A stretch of 64,000 bases of DNA from Kitasatospora sp. MAA4 (GCF_029893355.1 NZ_JARZAI010000001.1:124001-188000); one strand, 5' to 3'; shown: positions 52,001-59,403, counted from the first letter of the stretch. Notes: generated by a model from the letters alone, not told the origin. Numbers and translations: made by a program.

Positions 52001-54842
52001 ACTCGGGCAGCGAGCGGGCCAGGTGGGCGCGCCAGCCGTCGGGGTCGGCCTCGGCGCCGGCGCGGGGCACCACGTAGGCGACCAGCCGCTCGGTGTGCTC
52101 GGTGCGCAGCAGCACCACCGCCGCGTCGATGCCGTCATGGGTGGTCAGGGTGGACTCGATCTCGCCCAGTTCGATCCGCAGCCCGCGCAGCTTCACCTGG
52201 TGGTCGGTCCGGCCCAGGTACTCCAACTCGCCCTGCGGCAGCTGCCGGACCAGGTCTCCGGTGCGGTACATCCGGCTCCCGGCCGGTCCGAAGGGGTCGG
52301 CGACGAAGCTCTGCGCGGTCAGCGCGGGCCGTCCCAGGTATGCCGTGGCGAGCTGGACGCCGGCCAGGTAGAGCTCGCCGACCGCGCCGGGCACGACCGG
52401 CTGGAGGAACGCGTCCAGCACGTGGGTACGGGTGTTCCAGACCGGACGGCCGATCGGCACCGTCACCCCGGCGGTCGGCTCGGAGCCGTGCACCCAGGCG
52501 GTGACGTCGACGGCGGCCTCGGTGGGGCCGTACAGGTTGTGCACCGGCGCACCCAGCACCTGCGCGGCCCTGGTGGCCAGGTCCGCGGGCAGCGCCTCAC
52601 CGCTGCAGATGATCCGCCGCAGCCGGGTCGGCCGGGCGCAGGCGGGCTCCGCAAGGTAGGCGCTCAGCATGGCGGGCACGAAGTGGGCGGTGGTGACGCC
52701 CTCCTGGTGGATCAGCTCGGCCAGGTACGCCGGGTCCTTGTGCCCGCCGGGCCGGGCGGCCACCAGGGTCGCCCCGGTGATCAGCGGCCAGAAGAACTCC
52801 CAGACCGAGACGTCGAAGCCGCTGCTCGTCTTCTGCAGCACCCGGTCGTCCGCGCCGAGGCCGTAGGTGTCCTGCATCCAGAGCAGCCGGTTGCAGATCG
52901 CGCGGTGCGAGAGCGCCGCGCCCTTCGGGCGGCCGGTGGAGCCGGAGGTGTGGATGACGTAGGCGGTGTCCTCGGGTGCGGGACGGTTGCCGCACAGGTC
53001 GCCCTCGTCCAGCGCCTCGGTGCGGGCGTCGTCCAGCAGCAGCACGGGCGCGCCGTCGGGCAGCGCCGCGCCGGCCGCGGTGTCGGTGACCACGGCGACC
53101 GGATCGGTGTCCTCAAGGATCGCCGCCAGCCGTCCGGCCGGGTGGTCCAGGTCCAGCGGCGCGTAGGCCGCGCCGGACTTCAGGACGGCCAGCAGCGCGA
53201 CCACCAGCTCGATCGAGCGGGGCAGCGCCACCGCGACGATCCGGCCGGGGCCCGCGCCCCGCGCCGCCAGCAGCCTGGCCAACTGGTTGGCCCGGCGGTT
53301 GAGTTCGGCGAAGTCCAGCTGCTCGCCCTCGAAGCGCACGGCGGTCGCCTCGGGGGTCCGGGCCACCTGGGCCTCGACCAGCTCGGGGAGGGTGGCGGCG
53401 GGCAGTGCGCGCGCGGTGTCGTTCCACTCGGCCAGCTTGAGCAGTTCCTCGGGGGCGAGCAGGCCGGCCTCGGCCAGCGCCGCCTCCGGTCGCGCGGTCA
53501 GCGCGTCCAGCAGCCGCAGGAACCGGGCCAGGTGGTCCGCCGTCTCGTCCGCCGAGTAGGTGGCGGGGTTGGTGTCGATCTCCACCACCGGGCCGCCGAC
53601 CGACGGATCGTCCACCACGTTGACCGTCAGATCCTCGACGGGCCCGGCGCTCAGCTGGTGCACGACCCCGCGCAGCCCGCCGAAGTCCAGCTTCCCGCTG
53701 AAGGGCTTGATGTTGACCATCGGGCCGAAGAGCCGGCGGTTGTCGCCCACCAGGCCCAGGTCGCGCCGGATGTCCTCGTAGCGGTACCGCCGGTGGGCCC
53801 GCGTGCCGCGCAGGGCGCCGGAGACCTCGGCGACCAGCTCGGCGAAGCTCAGCTGCGGCCGAAGTCGCAGGCGCAGCGGGGTGACGTTGACCATCATCGA
53901 GGGGACCCGGGCGGCGGCCGAGCCGCGGTTCATCACCGGTACGCCCAGCACCACGTCGGCGGATCCGCTGCGGCGGTAGGTGTAGGCGGCCACCGCGGCG
54001 ATCATCACCTCGGCCGTCACCGCGCCCGTGAGCTCGGCGGTGCGCGCCACCTGCTCGGCGACGCCCGCCGGGAGGCCGGCCCGCTCGCGGCGGAACCCGG
54101 CCGAGACCGGCGCCGACAGCTCCGCCAGGACGGCGGGCCGCGGCAGGTCGGCGAACTGGTCGAGCCAGTAGGCGCGATCGCGCTCGCACTGCTCGCTGCC
54201 CCGGTAGGCCTCCTCGTTGCGCAGCAGCTCGTCGAACGAACCGAAGCTGTTCGCCGGGGGCCGGCGGTCGTTCACCAGCGCGCCGTACACCTCGGCCACC
54301 CGGCGGGCCAGCAGGGAGAAGCCGTAGCCGTCCAGCACGATGTGGTGGGCGCGCTGGTACCACAGGACCCGCTCGGCGGACAGCGTGATCAGCGCGTGCC
54401 CGAAGAGCGGAGAGCACGTCAGGTCGAACGGCTGCCGGAGGTCCTCGCGCATCCAGCGGTCGGCGGCCGACCACGGATCGCTCTCGCCGGACACGTCGAC
54501 CGTCCGGAGCTGCCAGGCCGTCTCGCCCAGCGTCTGGCGCGGTTCGCCGCTGTCATCGCCGAACCGCGCGTGCAGGGCTTCGGCCTGCGTGACGGCGGTG
54601 CGCAGCGCCTCCTCGAACCGGACCCGGTCCACCGGGCCCTGGATCTCCACGAACTCGGCTGTGTTGTAGGCCGGGCTCGCGGGGTCGAGCTGCTGGCCGT
54701 ACCAGACACCGCGTTGCGCTCCGGTCAGGCTCAGCGGGGTGGCCGCCGAGCCGCTGTCATGGTCTGTGTCGTGTTGCACGATGCGTGGTCCTTGGTCCTT
54801 GGTTGACGAGGGGTCGGCTGCGAATACGATTGGCATGTGCAT
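46041..54842 (-). CDS. NRPS, C-A(Ser)-PCP-C-A-KR-PCP (AntC-like)
   Basis: 2933 residues from ATG 54842 (GGGGAGGA upstream). C1 about 30-460 is EntF-like, with HHIVLDG at 166. A1 about 490-970 reads Stachelhaus D-V-W-H-I-S-L-V-D-K, a serine code. PCP1 has Ser 1021. C2 about 1075-1520 has HHSAADG at 1203. A second, unusual adenylation domain (about 1660-2240; TSGSTGLPKA, WIPLDHVTGVVMFHLRD) resembles the MycA/PksJ clade. It is followed by KR about 2250-2740 (Tyr 2651 in GYSAANAF) and PCP2 with Ser 2843. An A-KR-PCP module normally activates an alpha-keto acid and reduces it. The order equals antimycin AntC, with DHB as the expected starter. Confidence 0.93.
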   Translation of the reverse strand: MHMPIVFAADPSSTKDQGPRIVQHDTDHDSGSAATPLSLTGAQRGVWYGQQLDPASPAYNTAEFVEIQGPVDRVRFEEALRTAVTQAEALHARFGDDSGEPRQTLGETAWQLRTVDVSGESDPWSAADRWMREDLRQPFDLTCSPLFGHALITLSAERVLWYQRAHHIVLDGYGFSLLARRVAEVYGALVNDRRPPANSFGSFDELLRNEEAYRGSEQCERDRAYWLDQFADLPRPAVLAELSAPVSAGFRRERAGLPAGVAEQVARTAELTGAVTAEVMIAAVAAYTYRRSGSADVVLGVPVMNRGSAAARVPSMMVNVTPLRLRLRPQLSFAELVAEVSGALRGTRAHRRYRYEDIRRDLGLVGDNRRLFGPMVNIKPFSGKLDFGGLRGVVHQLSAGPVEDLTVNVVDDPSVGGPVVEIDTNPATYSADETADHLARFLRLLDALTARPEAALAEAGLLAPEELLKLAEWNDTARALPAATLPELVEAQVARTPEATAVRFEGEQLDFAELNRRANQLARLLAARGAGPGRIVAVALPRSIELVVALLAVLKSGAAYAPLDLDHPAGRLAAILEDTDPVAVVTDTAAGAALPDGAPVLLLDDARTEALDEGDLCGNRPAPEDTAYVIHTSGSTGRPKGAALSHRAICNRLLWMQDTYGLGADDRVLQKTSSGFDVSVWEFFWPLITGATLVAARPGGHKDPAYLAELIHQEGVTTAHFVPAMLSAYLAEPACARPTRLRRIICSGEALPADLATRAAQVLGAPVHNLYGPTEAAVDVTAWVHGSEPTAGVTVPIGRPVWNTRTHVLDAFLQPVVPGAVGELYLAGVQLATAYLGRPALTAQSFVADPFGPAGSRMYRTGDLVRQLPQGELEYLGRTDHQVKLRGLRIELGEIESTLTTHDGIDAAVVLLRTEHTERLVAYVVPRAGAEADPDGWRAHLARSLPEYMVPAVFTVLDALPVTANGKVDRAALPAPQLPGAADDEQPATVQERILCEVFAQVLGLPRVGPTDSFFALGGHSLSAARVAVRARTALGLEVSIGDLFQEPTAVGLAARLHRALPARPPVRPLPRPELLPLSFAQQSMWFLNQLDTSAATYNIPLVVRLEHEVDHDALRAALADVTDRHESLRTLLPQAGGSPRQEVRAPGTVRPVLRVVDCPQQEVQAHVADALRHPFDLTQDPPLWAGLYGTGPAERVLVIVVHHSAADGWSLRPLAQDLSTAYAARLEGRAPQWQPLPVQYADYTLWQRSLLEDRSTTASTTVRQLAFWRAALTGLPEETPLPVDRSRPQLPTRRGAGLALDLDPDLHGGLLRLAEENGSSLFMVLHSALAALLTRTGAGTDIAIGTPVAGRSDEALDDLVGLVANTLVLRTDTSGDPDFRDLLARVRAFDLAAFDHQELPFDLLVEELNPARHQARHPLFQVMLALQNNSEAVLSLGANQVPLEPSSTGTAKFDLFLNVLERRTADGDPAGLACQIEYSTDLFDPDTVRQLADTLHGLLAAVADDPALRISALPAPDRSAEGAAGAEREQDGGFDPELLERELLALGGIRECVALAPAANGAGRPRVLAVPTRTGVLEQAAKTLRRRATDPARAPRVAGLSDLPRHPDGTLDTIALEQLPLLDGESAEQWERALTALPGVLRASVALEEIPEELGRLSVGPVSARRPAAAQAEAAGPAAAPVPALSEGPALPEPDLHTWSQALSRAAEGGEHAEVVHVRPDGTETRRSYASLLAEASHVLGGLRKLGLRPGDQVILQCEDTEDFLAALWGCVLGGFVTVPLTVPVSYQVASAPVTKLEGVREMLHRPWIVTSAAGEAGLRELAGRRNWSQLRLATIDALRESPADPDWHPAQPDDALLMLLTSGSTGLPKAVRLSHRNVLTRSAATAAMNSLTEQDVSLNWIPLDHVTGVVMFHLRDVFLGCRQVHAPTSWILQDPLRWMDLADRHRVSVTWAPNFAFGLVAEQAERMADRHWDLTPMRLVTNAGEVVVAATSRKFLKVLKPFGLPQNVMHPGWGMSETSSVVTDTELSAEPSGADETFVSCGRPYPGFAMRILDDRDLVVAEGTVGRLQVRGSSVTSGYHDNPRVNAESFTVDGWFETGDLAFLRAGELYITGRAKDVIIVNGVNHHSHEIESCVEELPFVVRSFTAACAVRSDPTASTDELALFFHLEPGQDLAQALRAIRGKVTREIGVSPAHLVAVEAATIPKTEIGKIQRTQLRKRFEAGEFDEAARACELLLDSAASVPDWFLRPVWQRAQPVRPSTWTARHTLVLAGRHAAAAEVAEALAAQLRHLGSRCTIVTAADAFERLDAARYRLRVDAVEDHHLLLAGLADDGRPVDAVLHLGALGAAQREPDSVEALLAAQRDSADSLLCLAQALTAAHSPDHRVSLHLVTGDSRTVRPEDGPGYAHAAAGGLLKSLPEELPWLSTCLLDVSETDPERFARLLLAEAAAPVTDPEVAYRGGQRWVRRLAQLPVPLPRTDPAAPDGFQLISGGLGGVATALAQHLLRTPGTRLLLLGRTELPEQHTWAEHLARGGELARRIEAYRSLCEQGEVRYEAADITDPAQVRAAVDKAASHWSAPLAGVLHLAGTFDQRPAAGYELAQWRAELAAKVTGGWVLHRLAVEHSAVSFLSFSSVNGFFGGSLSGGYSAANAFLDALAAHQRRHCGLDARSLAWSMWDEVGMSRGFTLKALTEARGYQVLETAAALRSFELARRVAEPHLLIGVHRGAPWVRGHLLAPAQPVHRLAGQVVLRDGADLGALHRAADDAARGLGADDRWVLRAAGSPSPQTGLDDAAAARSSAEATNRRALEQTLSAIWGRALGRDRIGVEENFFDLGGNSLLLVGVQTTVNQELGCDLSVVDLFSHPTVEALARHLDESGTTPADAGADTPTPTRPAPGAALDRARQQAERRQAARTRTNRPNRRTENDG

Positions 54843-55126
54843 GTGTCGTATTCCTCCCCGGCTGGTATTACGCACTGGTAACTTCCGATGCCGAGGAGCC
54901 AATCACCGGTTGATCTACGTACGATCTATTCCGATTTCGGGGGTGCGTTGATCGGCTGTTGACTCGTCTGGATGTGTACCAACTCTGCTGTATTTCAAGC
55001 TGGTTGAATCAACGAAGAATTCATTGAAGCCCCAAGGTCCGCTGTTTCCAGACAAGTTGGGAAATGCGACCGAAAACCCAGCGGATCGCGCGCCGCGGGC
55101 GACATCTCGGCCCGCGGTGGGAGAGC
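54843..55126. other. Divergent promoter region upstream of the biosynthetic operon, 284 nt
   Basis: This A/T-richer gap must hold the promoter of the eight-gene operon and that of the plus-strand pair. I see a short symmetric GTTGA-A-TCAAC at 55003-55013. No iron box of the DmdR/IdeR type (TTAGGTTAGGCT-like) is visible, so iron control is not supported. No gene with good codon use is present. Confidence 0.45.
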
Positions 55127-55756
55127 ATGGCCGCTATGGACAACGAAACCCTGGTACGCACCCGCCGTGCGCTGCACGCCGTCGCCGAGCTGGTCCTGGC
55201 CGGGCCGCAGTTCCGAACCAGCGGCACGATCAGGCTGCGCGCGTCCCTCGGCGGCTTCGCCACCCGGGCGGAGCCGCACGCGCAGGTCGTCGGCGCGGAC
55301 CTGGTGGCGCCCGGACAGCGCCTCTTCCTGGAACGGACCACCTGCGCCGATCTCGCGGCCGCGATCGGCGTCACGGCCGGTGCGCCCGCCGGGCTCTACC
55401 ACGACGGGTCGGGCGTCGGCCCCGAGGACGTGATCGAAGCCGACCCGCAGGCCGCCCAGCTGATCGCCCAGGCTTTCGCGGTCGGCGACGCCGCGCTGCG
55501 CCGGATGTTCCACGACGCGGACCCGGTCATCTGGCCCGAGCACTTCGACCTCGGCGTGACCGTGGACGCGATCAACTACGGTGTCTCTCCCGGGGACGGT
55601 TTCCAGGCCGAGCCGTACGCGTACGTCGGCCCGCACACCCCGCAGCAGGGCGAGTTCTGGAACGCGCCGTTCGGTGCGGCGGCCACGATCCGCGAACTCG
55701 GCGGCGTGGACGGCGTCCTGGCCTTCTTCGAGCGGGGCCGCCGGCTGGCCTCCTGA
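55127..55756 (+). CDS. Conserved-looking hypothetical protein
   Basis: 209 residues from ATG 55127, which follows GGGAGAG; ATG 55136 is possible. It is a soluble, acidic alpha/beta protein without signal or membrane span. Segments such as LRASLGGFATRAEPHAQVVG, DPVIWPEHFDLGVTVDAINY and YAYVGPHTP look like parts of a compact enzyme-like fold, but I cannot name the family. It lies 34 nt upstream of the ARMT1-type phosphatase gene, so the two probably work together. Confidence 0.65.
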   Translation: MAAMDNETLVRTRRALHAVAELVLAGPQFRTSGTIRLRASLGGFATRAEPHAQVVGADLVAPGQRLFLERTTCADLAAAIGVTAGAPAGLYHDGSGVGPEDVIEADPQAAQLIAQAFAVGDAALRRMFHDADPVIWPEHFDLGVTVDAINYGVSPGDGFQAEPYAYVGPHTPQQGEFWNAPFGAAATIRELGGVDGVLAFFERGRRLAS

Positions 55757-55790
55757 GCGCGCCCCGACGAACAGAAGGACGAGCCCGAAC

Positions 55791-56957
55791 GTGCCCACCG
55801 CACCCGTCATCCTGAGCGATGTCCCCGGATCCTTCCCCTGGAGCGTCTTCCACGAGCGGCACCCGAAGCTCGTCCAGCAGGTGCTCGACGCCCTGCCGTA
55901 CGGGCCGTCCGAGCGGGCAGCGGTCGAGCAGCTGCTCGCCGAGAGCACCGGTGGCGTGCTGGAGCCGCTGAACGAGAGCGCCCACGACCACCAGCAGTGG
56001 CGGGAGTGGGGCGAGGGCCTGTTCGGGCGGCCGTGGGGCCAGGCGCCGTTCCTGTGGGCCGAGAGCTACTTCTACCGCAGGCTGCTCGAAGCCACCGGCT
56101 ACTTCCGCCCGGGCACGTGGCAGGGCATCGACCCGTTCGCGCCCTTCAAGAACGCCGAACTGGCCGGCCCGGCCGTCGACGCCGAGCTGGCGGCGCTGCG
56201 CGACCTGCCCTCCCTCGCCACCGAGAAGCGAGCCGACGTGCTGCTCTCGTCAGCGCTCTGGGGCAACCGGGCGGACCTCAGCTTCCAGATCACCGCCTCG
56301 GCCGGGGACAGCCGGCCCCCCGCCCTGATCGCGGACGACAGCCCGCTCCTGTGGTCCGCCCTGACCGCCGCGAGCAGTGCCAGGGTCTGCGTCATCGCGG
56401 ACAACGCCGGGCGGGAGCTGCTGCCCGACCTCGTCCTGGTCGACCACCTCCTCGCGAGCGGGATGGCCACCGAGGCCGTCCTGTACGTCAAGCCCGCCCC
56501 CTACTACGTGTCGGACGCGACCACCGCCGACGTCCTCGCCACCGTCGAGCGCCTGCGCAGCGCACCCGAGCCGCAGGCGGCACGGATCGGCCGCCGGCTC
56601 TGGCAGGCGATGGGCAACGGCGCCCTCGCGGTCCGCACGCACCGGTTCTTCTGCGCGCCGCTGCCGTTCCACGACATGCCCCTGGACCTGCGGGCCGAGC
56701 TCTCCGGGGCCGCGATGACGATCATCAAGGGCGATCTCAACTACCGCCGCCTCGTCGGGGACCGGCTCTGGGACCCGACCGCCCCCTTCGCCGAGCGGGC
56801 CGGCCACTTTCCCTCCCCGCTGGCGGCCCTGCGCACGCTGAAGTCGGACGTCGTCGTCGGCCTCGACGGACCGGTGGCCGCTGACCTGGACGCCACGGGG
56901 GAGCCATGGCGCACCAGCGGCACGTACGGCCTCATCCAGGCCCACGTTCCGGCGTAG
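55791..56957 (+). CDS. ARMT1/DUF89-type damage-control phosphatase
   Basis: 388 residues from GTG 55791 with AAGGACGAG upstream. The N-terminal helical bundle is followed by the metal-dependent phosphatase core: LWGNRADLSF, VIADNAGRELLPDLVLVDHLL with the metal-binding Asp-Asn, and TIIKGDLNYRRLVGD with the catalytic Lys-Gly-Asp. The family dephosphorylates damaged sugar phosphates and related metabolites. The substrate here is unknown. It may be co-transcribed with the preceding gene. Confidence 0.82.
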   Translation: MPTAPVILSDVPGSFPWSVFHERHPKLVQQVLDALPYGPSERAAVEQLLAESTGGVLEPLNESAHDHQQWREWGEGLFGRPWGQAPFLWAESYFYRRLLEATGYFRPGTWQGIDPFAPFKNAELAGPAVDAELAALRDLPSLATEKRADVLLSSALWGNRADLSFQITASAGDSRPPALIADDSPLLWSALTAASSARVCVIADNAGRELLPDLVLVDHLLASGMATEAVLYVKPAPYYVSDATTADVLATVERLRSAPEPQAARIGRRLWQAMGNGALAVRTHRFFCAPLPFHDMPLDLRAELSGAAMTIIKGDLNYRRLVGDRLWDPTAPFAERAGHFPSPLAALRTLKSDVVVGLDGPVAADLDATGEPWRTSGTYGLIQAHVPA

Positions 56958-56981
56958 CACCCTCCGCGCCCGACCCCCGGC

Positions 56982-58118
56982 TCAGCGCACCGGGCGGAAC
57001 TGCGGGCCGTAGGTGCCGGTGCCGTCGGGCAGGGGAACGTCCATCAGGTCGAGAGCCGGCTTCTCCAGTTCGAGCATCGCCGACACCGCGGCGTCCAGTG
57101 CGCAGGGGTCCCCGGTGGCCCAGGTGGTCTGGAGGCCCTGGAGCACCTGCGTGAACATCGCGTCGAACTGCTGGAGCAGCCGCTGGACCTCGGCGGACGG
57201 GGAGGGCCAGCCGCCTGCGGGGACCACACCCATCGGGCGGACGTCCGGGAACGGGACGGCCTCGCCGCTGAACTCCCAGCCCCCGTCGACCTGCCGCAGC
57301 CGCCGTTCGTGGTAGATCTCGCCGAAGGCGTAGTAGTGAGCCGGCGCGTCAGCGGCGAACGGCGCGTCGGGTGAGGCCGACGTCCCCTCGCCCTGCTCCC
57401 TGACGGTCTCGATCGACCTCTCGACGTCGTCCAGGCTCGTCACCACGGACAGCGAGTTCGGGCCGATCCGCCGTTCCAGCTGGCCTCGGACCGAGAGGTC
57501 GGGACGGACATCGTGGAACGCGGACAGAATCGCACCGTAGAACGCGCCGATGCTCGGCGGACCGCCGTCCCTGGTGAGCGGGACCTCGGGAGCCTCGATG
57601 CCCATCAGAACCTCGTGCACGTACTCCTTGGTGAGCCCGGAGAGGTACACGGTCAGGTCGCTTCGCACCCCGCCGGGCAGCGGGCCGGGATAGGACGGGA
57701 CGGCGCCGGTGATCCGCGGCTGCCCGCCCACTGCCACGAGCAGGTTGCAGGCCAGGCCCATGTGGTACATCTCGTCGCAGATGATGGCCTTGATGAGCTT
57801 CGCCGCCGCGCCCGCCCGGTCTTTGACGGACCACCAGGCACACAGGTAGGGCGGGATCGTCGCCAGTTCCAGTTCCACCGCGATCTGGAGGGCGCACCTG
57901 ATCCAGTCCTCGCCACGACGACCGCGCGGCAGCGCCATCAGCCGGGCGACAGACGCACGGCCGCCGTCCGTCGCGGGGATCAGCCCCTGCGCCACCGCTG
58001 GCGTACGGCTGTCCAGGACGAGCGGCCCGGCCGTCGCCAGGGTGGCCGACTTGATGAACCCCCGGCGGCCCAGCAGGGGAACACGCCTACCGCCCGTGCC
58101 CTCGGCGGGATCGATCAC
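56982..58118 (-). CDS. Ferritin-like protein of the VioB/iminophenylpyruvate dimer synthase type
   Basis: 378 residues from GTG 58118 (GGAG at 7 nt). An N-terminal twin-arginine-like GRRGFIKSATLATAG could be a Tat signal. The following domain has AVELELATIPPYLCAWW and ICDEMYHMGLACNLLVAVGG, the paired Glu and Glu-x2-His metal ligands of the ferritin-like family in violacein VioB. The C-terminal helices contain MLELEKPALDLMD. It may oxidise an amino acid-derived substrate or bind iron; no other violacein-type gene is near. A metal-transport-like membrane gene is divergent from it. Confidence 0.75.
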   Translation of the reverse strand: MIDPAEGTGGRRVPLLGRRGFIKSATLATAGPLVLDSRTPAVAQGLIPATDGGRASVARLMALPRGRRGEDWIRCALQIAVELELATIPPYLCAWWSVKDRAGAAAKLIKAIICDEMYHMGLACNLLVAVGGQPRITGAVPSYPGPLPGGVRSDLTVYLSGLTKEYVHEVLMGIEAPEVPLTRDGGPPSIGAFYGAILSAFHDVRPDLSVRGQLERRIGPNSLSVVTSLDDVERSIETVREQGEGTSASPDAPFAADAPAHYYAFGEIYHERRLRQVDGGWEFSGEAVPFPDVRPMGVVPAGGWPSPSAEVQRLLQQFDAMFTQVLQGLQTTWATGDPCALDAAVSAMLELEKPALDLMDVPLPDGTGTYGPQFRPVR

Positions 58119-58335
58119 ACCGTGCTCCGTTCCCCGCTGGCTTGCGCCTGGATGTCTCCCAGAGCTGGCGAAGCTACCAGCGGATCGGTCCCCGACCCGG
58201 CGTCGCCGCCGAGGGGCCGGCCGTGCGCCACCCGGGCGGATCAGTCCCCGTGACTCAGCTGTCGCCGGCCTTCGTGGGCAGCGGAAGGTGCCCGTGGTGC
58301 TCGGCCCGTCGACCCCACCCACCTCTGGAGGTACC

Positions 58336-58380
58336 ATGACGCCCCGTCGCGCCCTGACCAGCACCGGGGGAGCCGCATGA
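58336..58380 (+). CDS. 14-codon leader ORF coupled to the membrane protein gene
   Basis: ATG 58336 has a perfect GGAGG four nt upstream and encodes MTPRRALTSTGGAA. Its TGA overlaps the ATG of the next gene (ATGA at 58377). The layout suggests translational coupling or attenuation; the peptide itself has no recognised function. Confidence 0.5.
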   Translation: MTPRRALTSTGGAA

Positions 58381-59138
58381 CCTCCTACGTCCTCTTCGTC
58401 ACCGTGTTCCTGGCCTGCGCCGTCGAGGCCGTCGAAGCGGTGACCATCGTGCTGGCCGCAGGCGCCAGCCGGCACTGGGGCTCGGCCCTCCAGGGCACCG
58501 GGTCCGCACTGCTGGTGCTCGCCGTCACCGTCGCCGCCCTCGGGCCGACTGTCGGTCAGCTCCCGCTCGGCGCCCTGCGCCTGGTGGTCGGCGCCCTGCT
58601 GCTCGTCTTCGGCCTGCAGTGGCTCCGCAAGGCCGTGCTGCGCGGATCCGGCTACAAGGCCCTGCACGACGAGGCCGAGGCGTACGCCAAGCAGGTCGCC
58701 GCCGCTCGGGCAGCCGGTGACGGAGGCCGCGGCATCGTCCGCGACTGGTACGCCTTCACCCTGTCCTTCAAGGGCGTCTTCCTCGAAGGGCTCGAAGTCG
58801 CCTTCATCGTCGTCACGTTCGGAGACAACCAACGCAACATCCCGATCGCCGTGCTCGGCGCGGCGGCCGCCGTCGTCCTGGTCACCGGCGCCGGCATCGC
58901 GGTCCGCGCGCCGCTGGCCCGAGTCCCCGAGAACACCATGAAGTTCGCCGTCGGGACCATGCTCACCGCCTTCGGCATCTTCTGGTCGACCGAAGGCGCG
59001 GGAGCCCACTGGCCCGGTTCCGACGCAGCCCTGCTGATCCTCGTACCGGCCGTGGCGCTGCTCGCGGCCGCTTACACCGCACTGCTGCGCCGCACGGGCG
59101 GTCCGGCCGCGAGCTCACCCGTGGGAGGAACCCCGTGA
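58377..59138 (+). CDS. Polytopic membrane protein with duplicated E-x2-E motifs (COG4280-like)
   Basis: 253 residues, about six membrane spans. Two similar halves each carry a Glu pair in a membrane helix: CAVEAVEAVTIVLAAG in the first and FLEGLEVAFIVVTFG in the second, separated by a hydrophilic loop (about 85-125). Such Glu repeats occur in cation carriers of the GDT1/TMEM165 type and resemble REGLE of FTR1 iron permease. A divalent cation or iron transporter is a reasonable inference. The start follows GGGGGA and overlaps the leader ORF; the stop overlaps the next gene by 4 nt. Confidence 0.72.
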   Translation: MTSYVLFVTVFLACAVEAVEAVTIVLAAGASRHWGSALQGTGSALLVLAVTVAALGPTVGQLPLGALRLVVGALLLVFGLQWLRKAVLRGSGYKALHDEAEAYAKQVAAARAAGDGGRGIVRDWYAFTLSFKGVFLEGLEVAFIVVTFGDNQRNIPIAVLGAAAAVVLVTGAGIAVRAPLARVPENTMKFAVGTMLTAFGIFWSTEGAGAHWPGSDAALLILVPAVALLAAAYTALLRRTGGPAASSPVGGTP

Positions 59139-59347
59139 TGGCCTGGATTCGCTCCTTCGCCATGTTCTGGTACGACTTCGTCGTCGGCGACGACTGGCGG
59201 GTCGCCATCGGCGTGGCCGCCGGCCTCGGCGCCACGGCCGGCCTGGCCCACGCCGGGGTGAACGCCTGGTGGCTGCTCCCGACCGTTGTCGCCGTGCTGC
59301 TCGGAGTGTCGGTGCGCCGGGTCGTGAAGGCCGCCCGCCGGAGCTGA
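59135..59347 (+). CDS. Small two-span membrane protein
   Basis: 70 residues with two hydrophobic segments (VAIGVAAGLGATAGLAHAG and WWLLPTVVAVLLGV) and a basic C-terminus (RRVVKAARRS), so inside-facing. GTG 59135 overlaps the previous stop (GTGA). It probably forms a complex with the transporter-like protein. Confidence 0.7.
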   Translation: MMAWIRSFAMFWYDFVVGDDWRVAIGVAAGLGATAGLAHAGVNAWWLLPTVVAVLLGVSVRRVVKAARRS

Positions 59348-59403
59348 CCACAGCGTGACCCGCAGCGGAACGGGCTCGTCCCGCTCGTCAAGTCCTCGGC
59401 AAA

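Noticed and set aside
49155..54806. 1883-codon plus-strand open frame opposite the NRPS
   Set aside because: Same cause. The NRPS frame carries continuous recognisable domains, while this one does not.
36415..54842. Reading the DHB cluster as a catechol siderophore system
   Set aside because: Only one DHB-loading module, no trimerising or basic amino acid modules, no siderophore transporter or reductase, and no iron box upstream; CCR and PKS-TE fit a depsipeptide better.
58140..58330. Possible yybP-ykoY (manganese) riboswitch before the transporter-like gene
   Set aside because: The characteristic conserved loops were not found by eye. A covariance-model search would decide.
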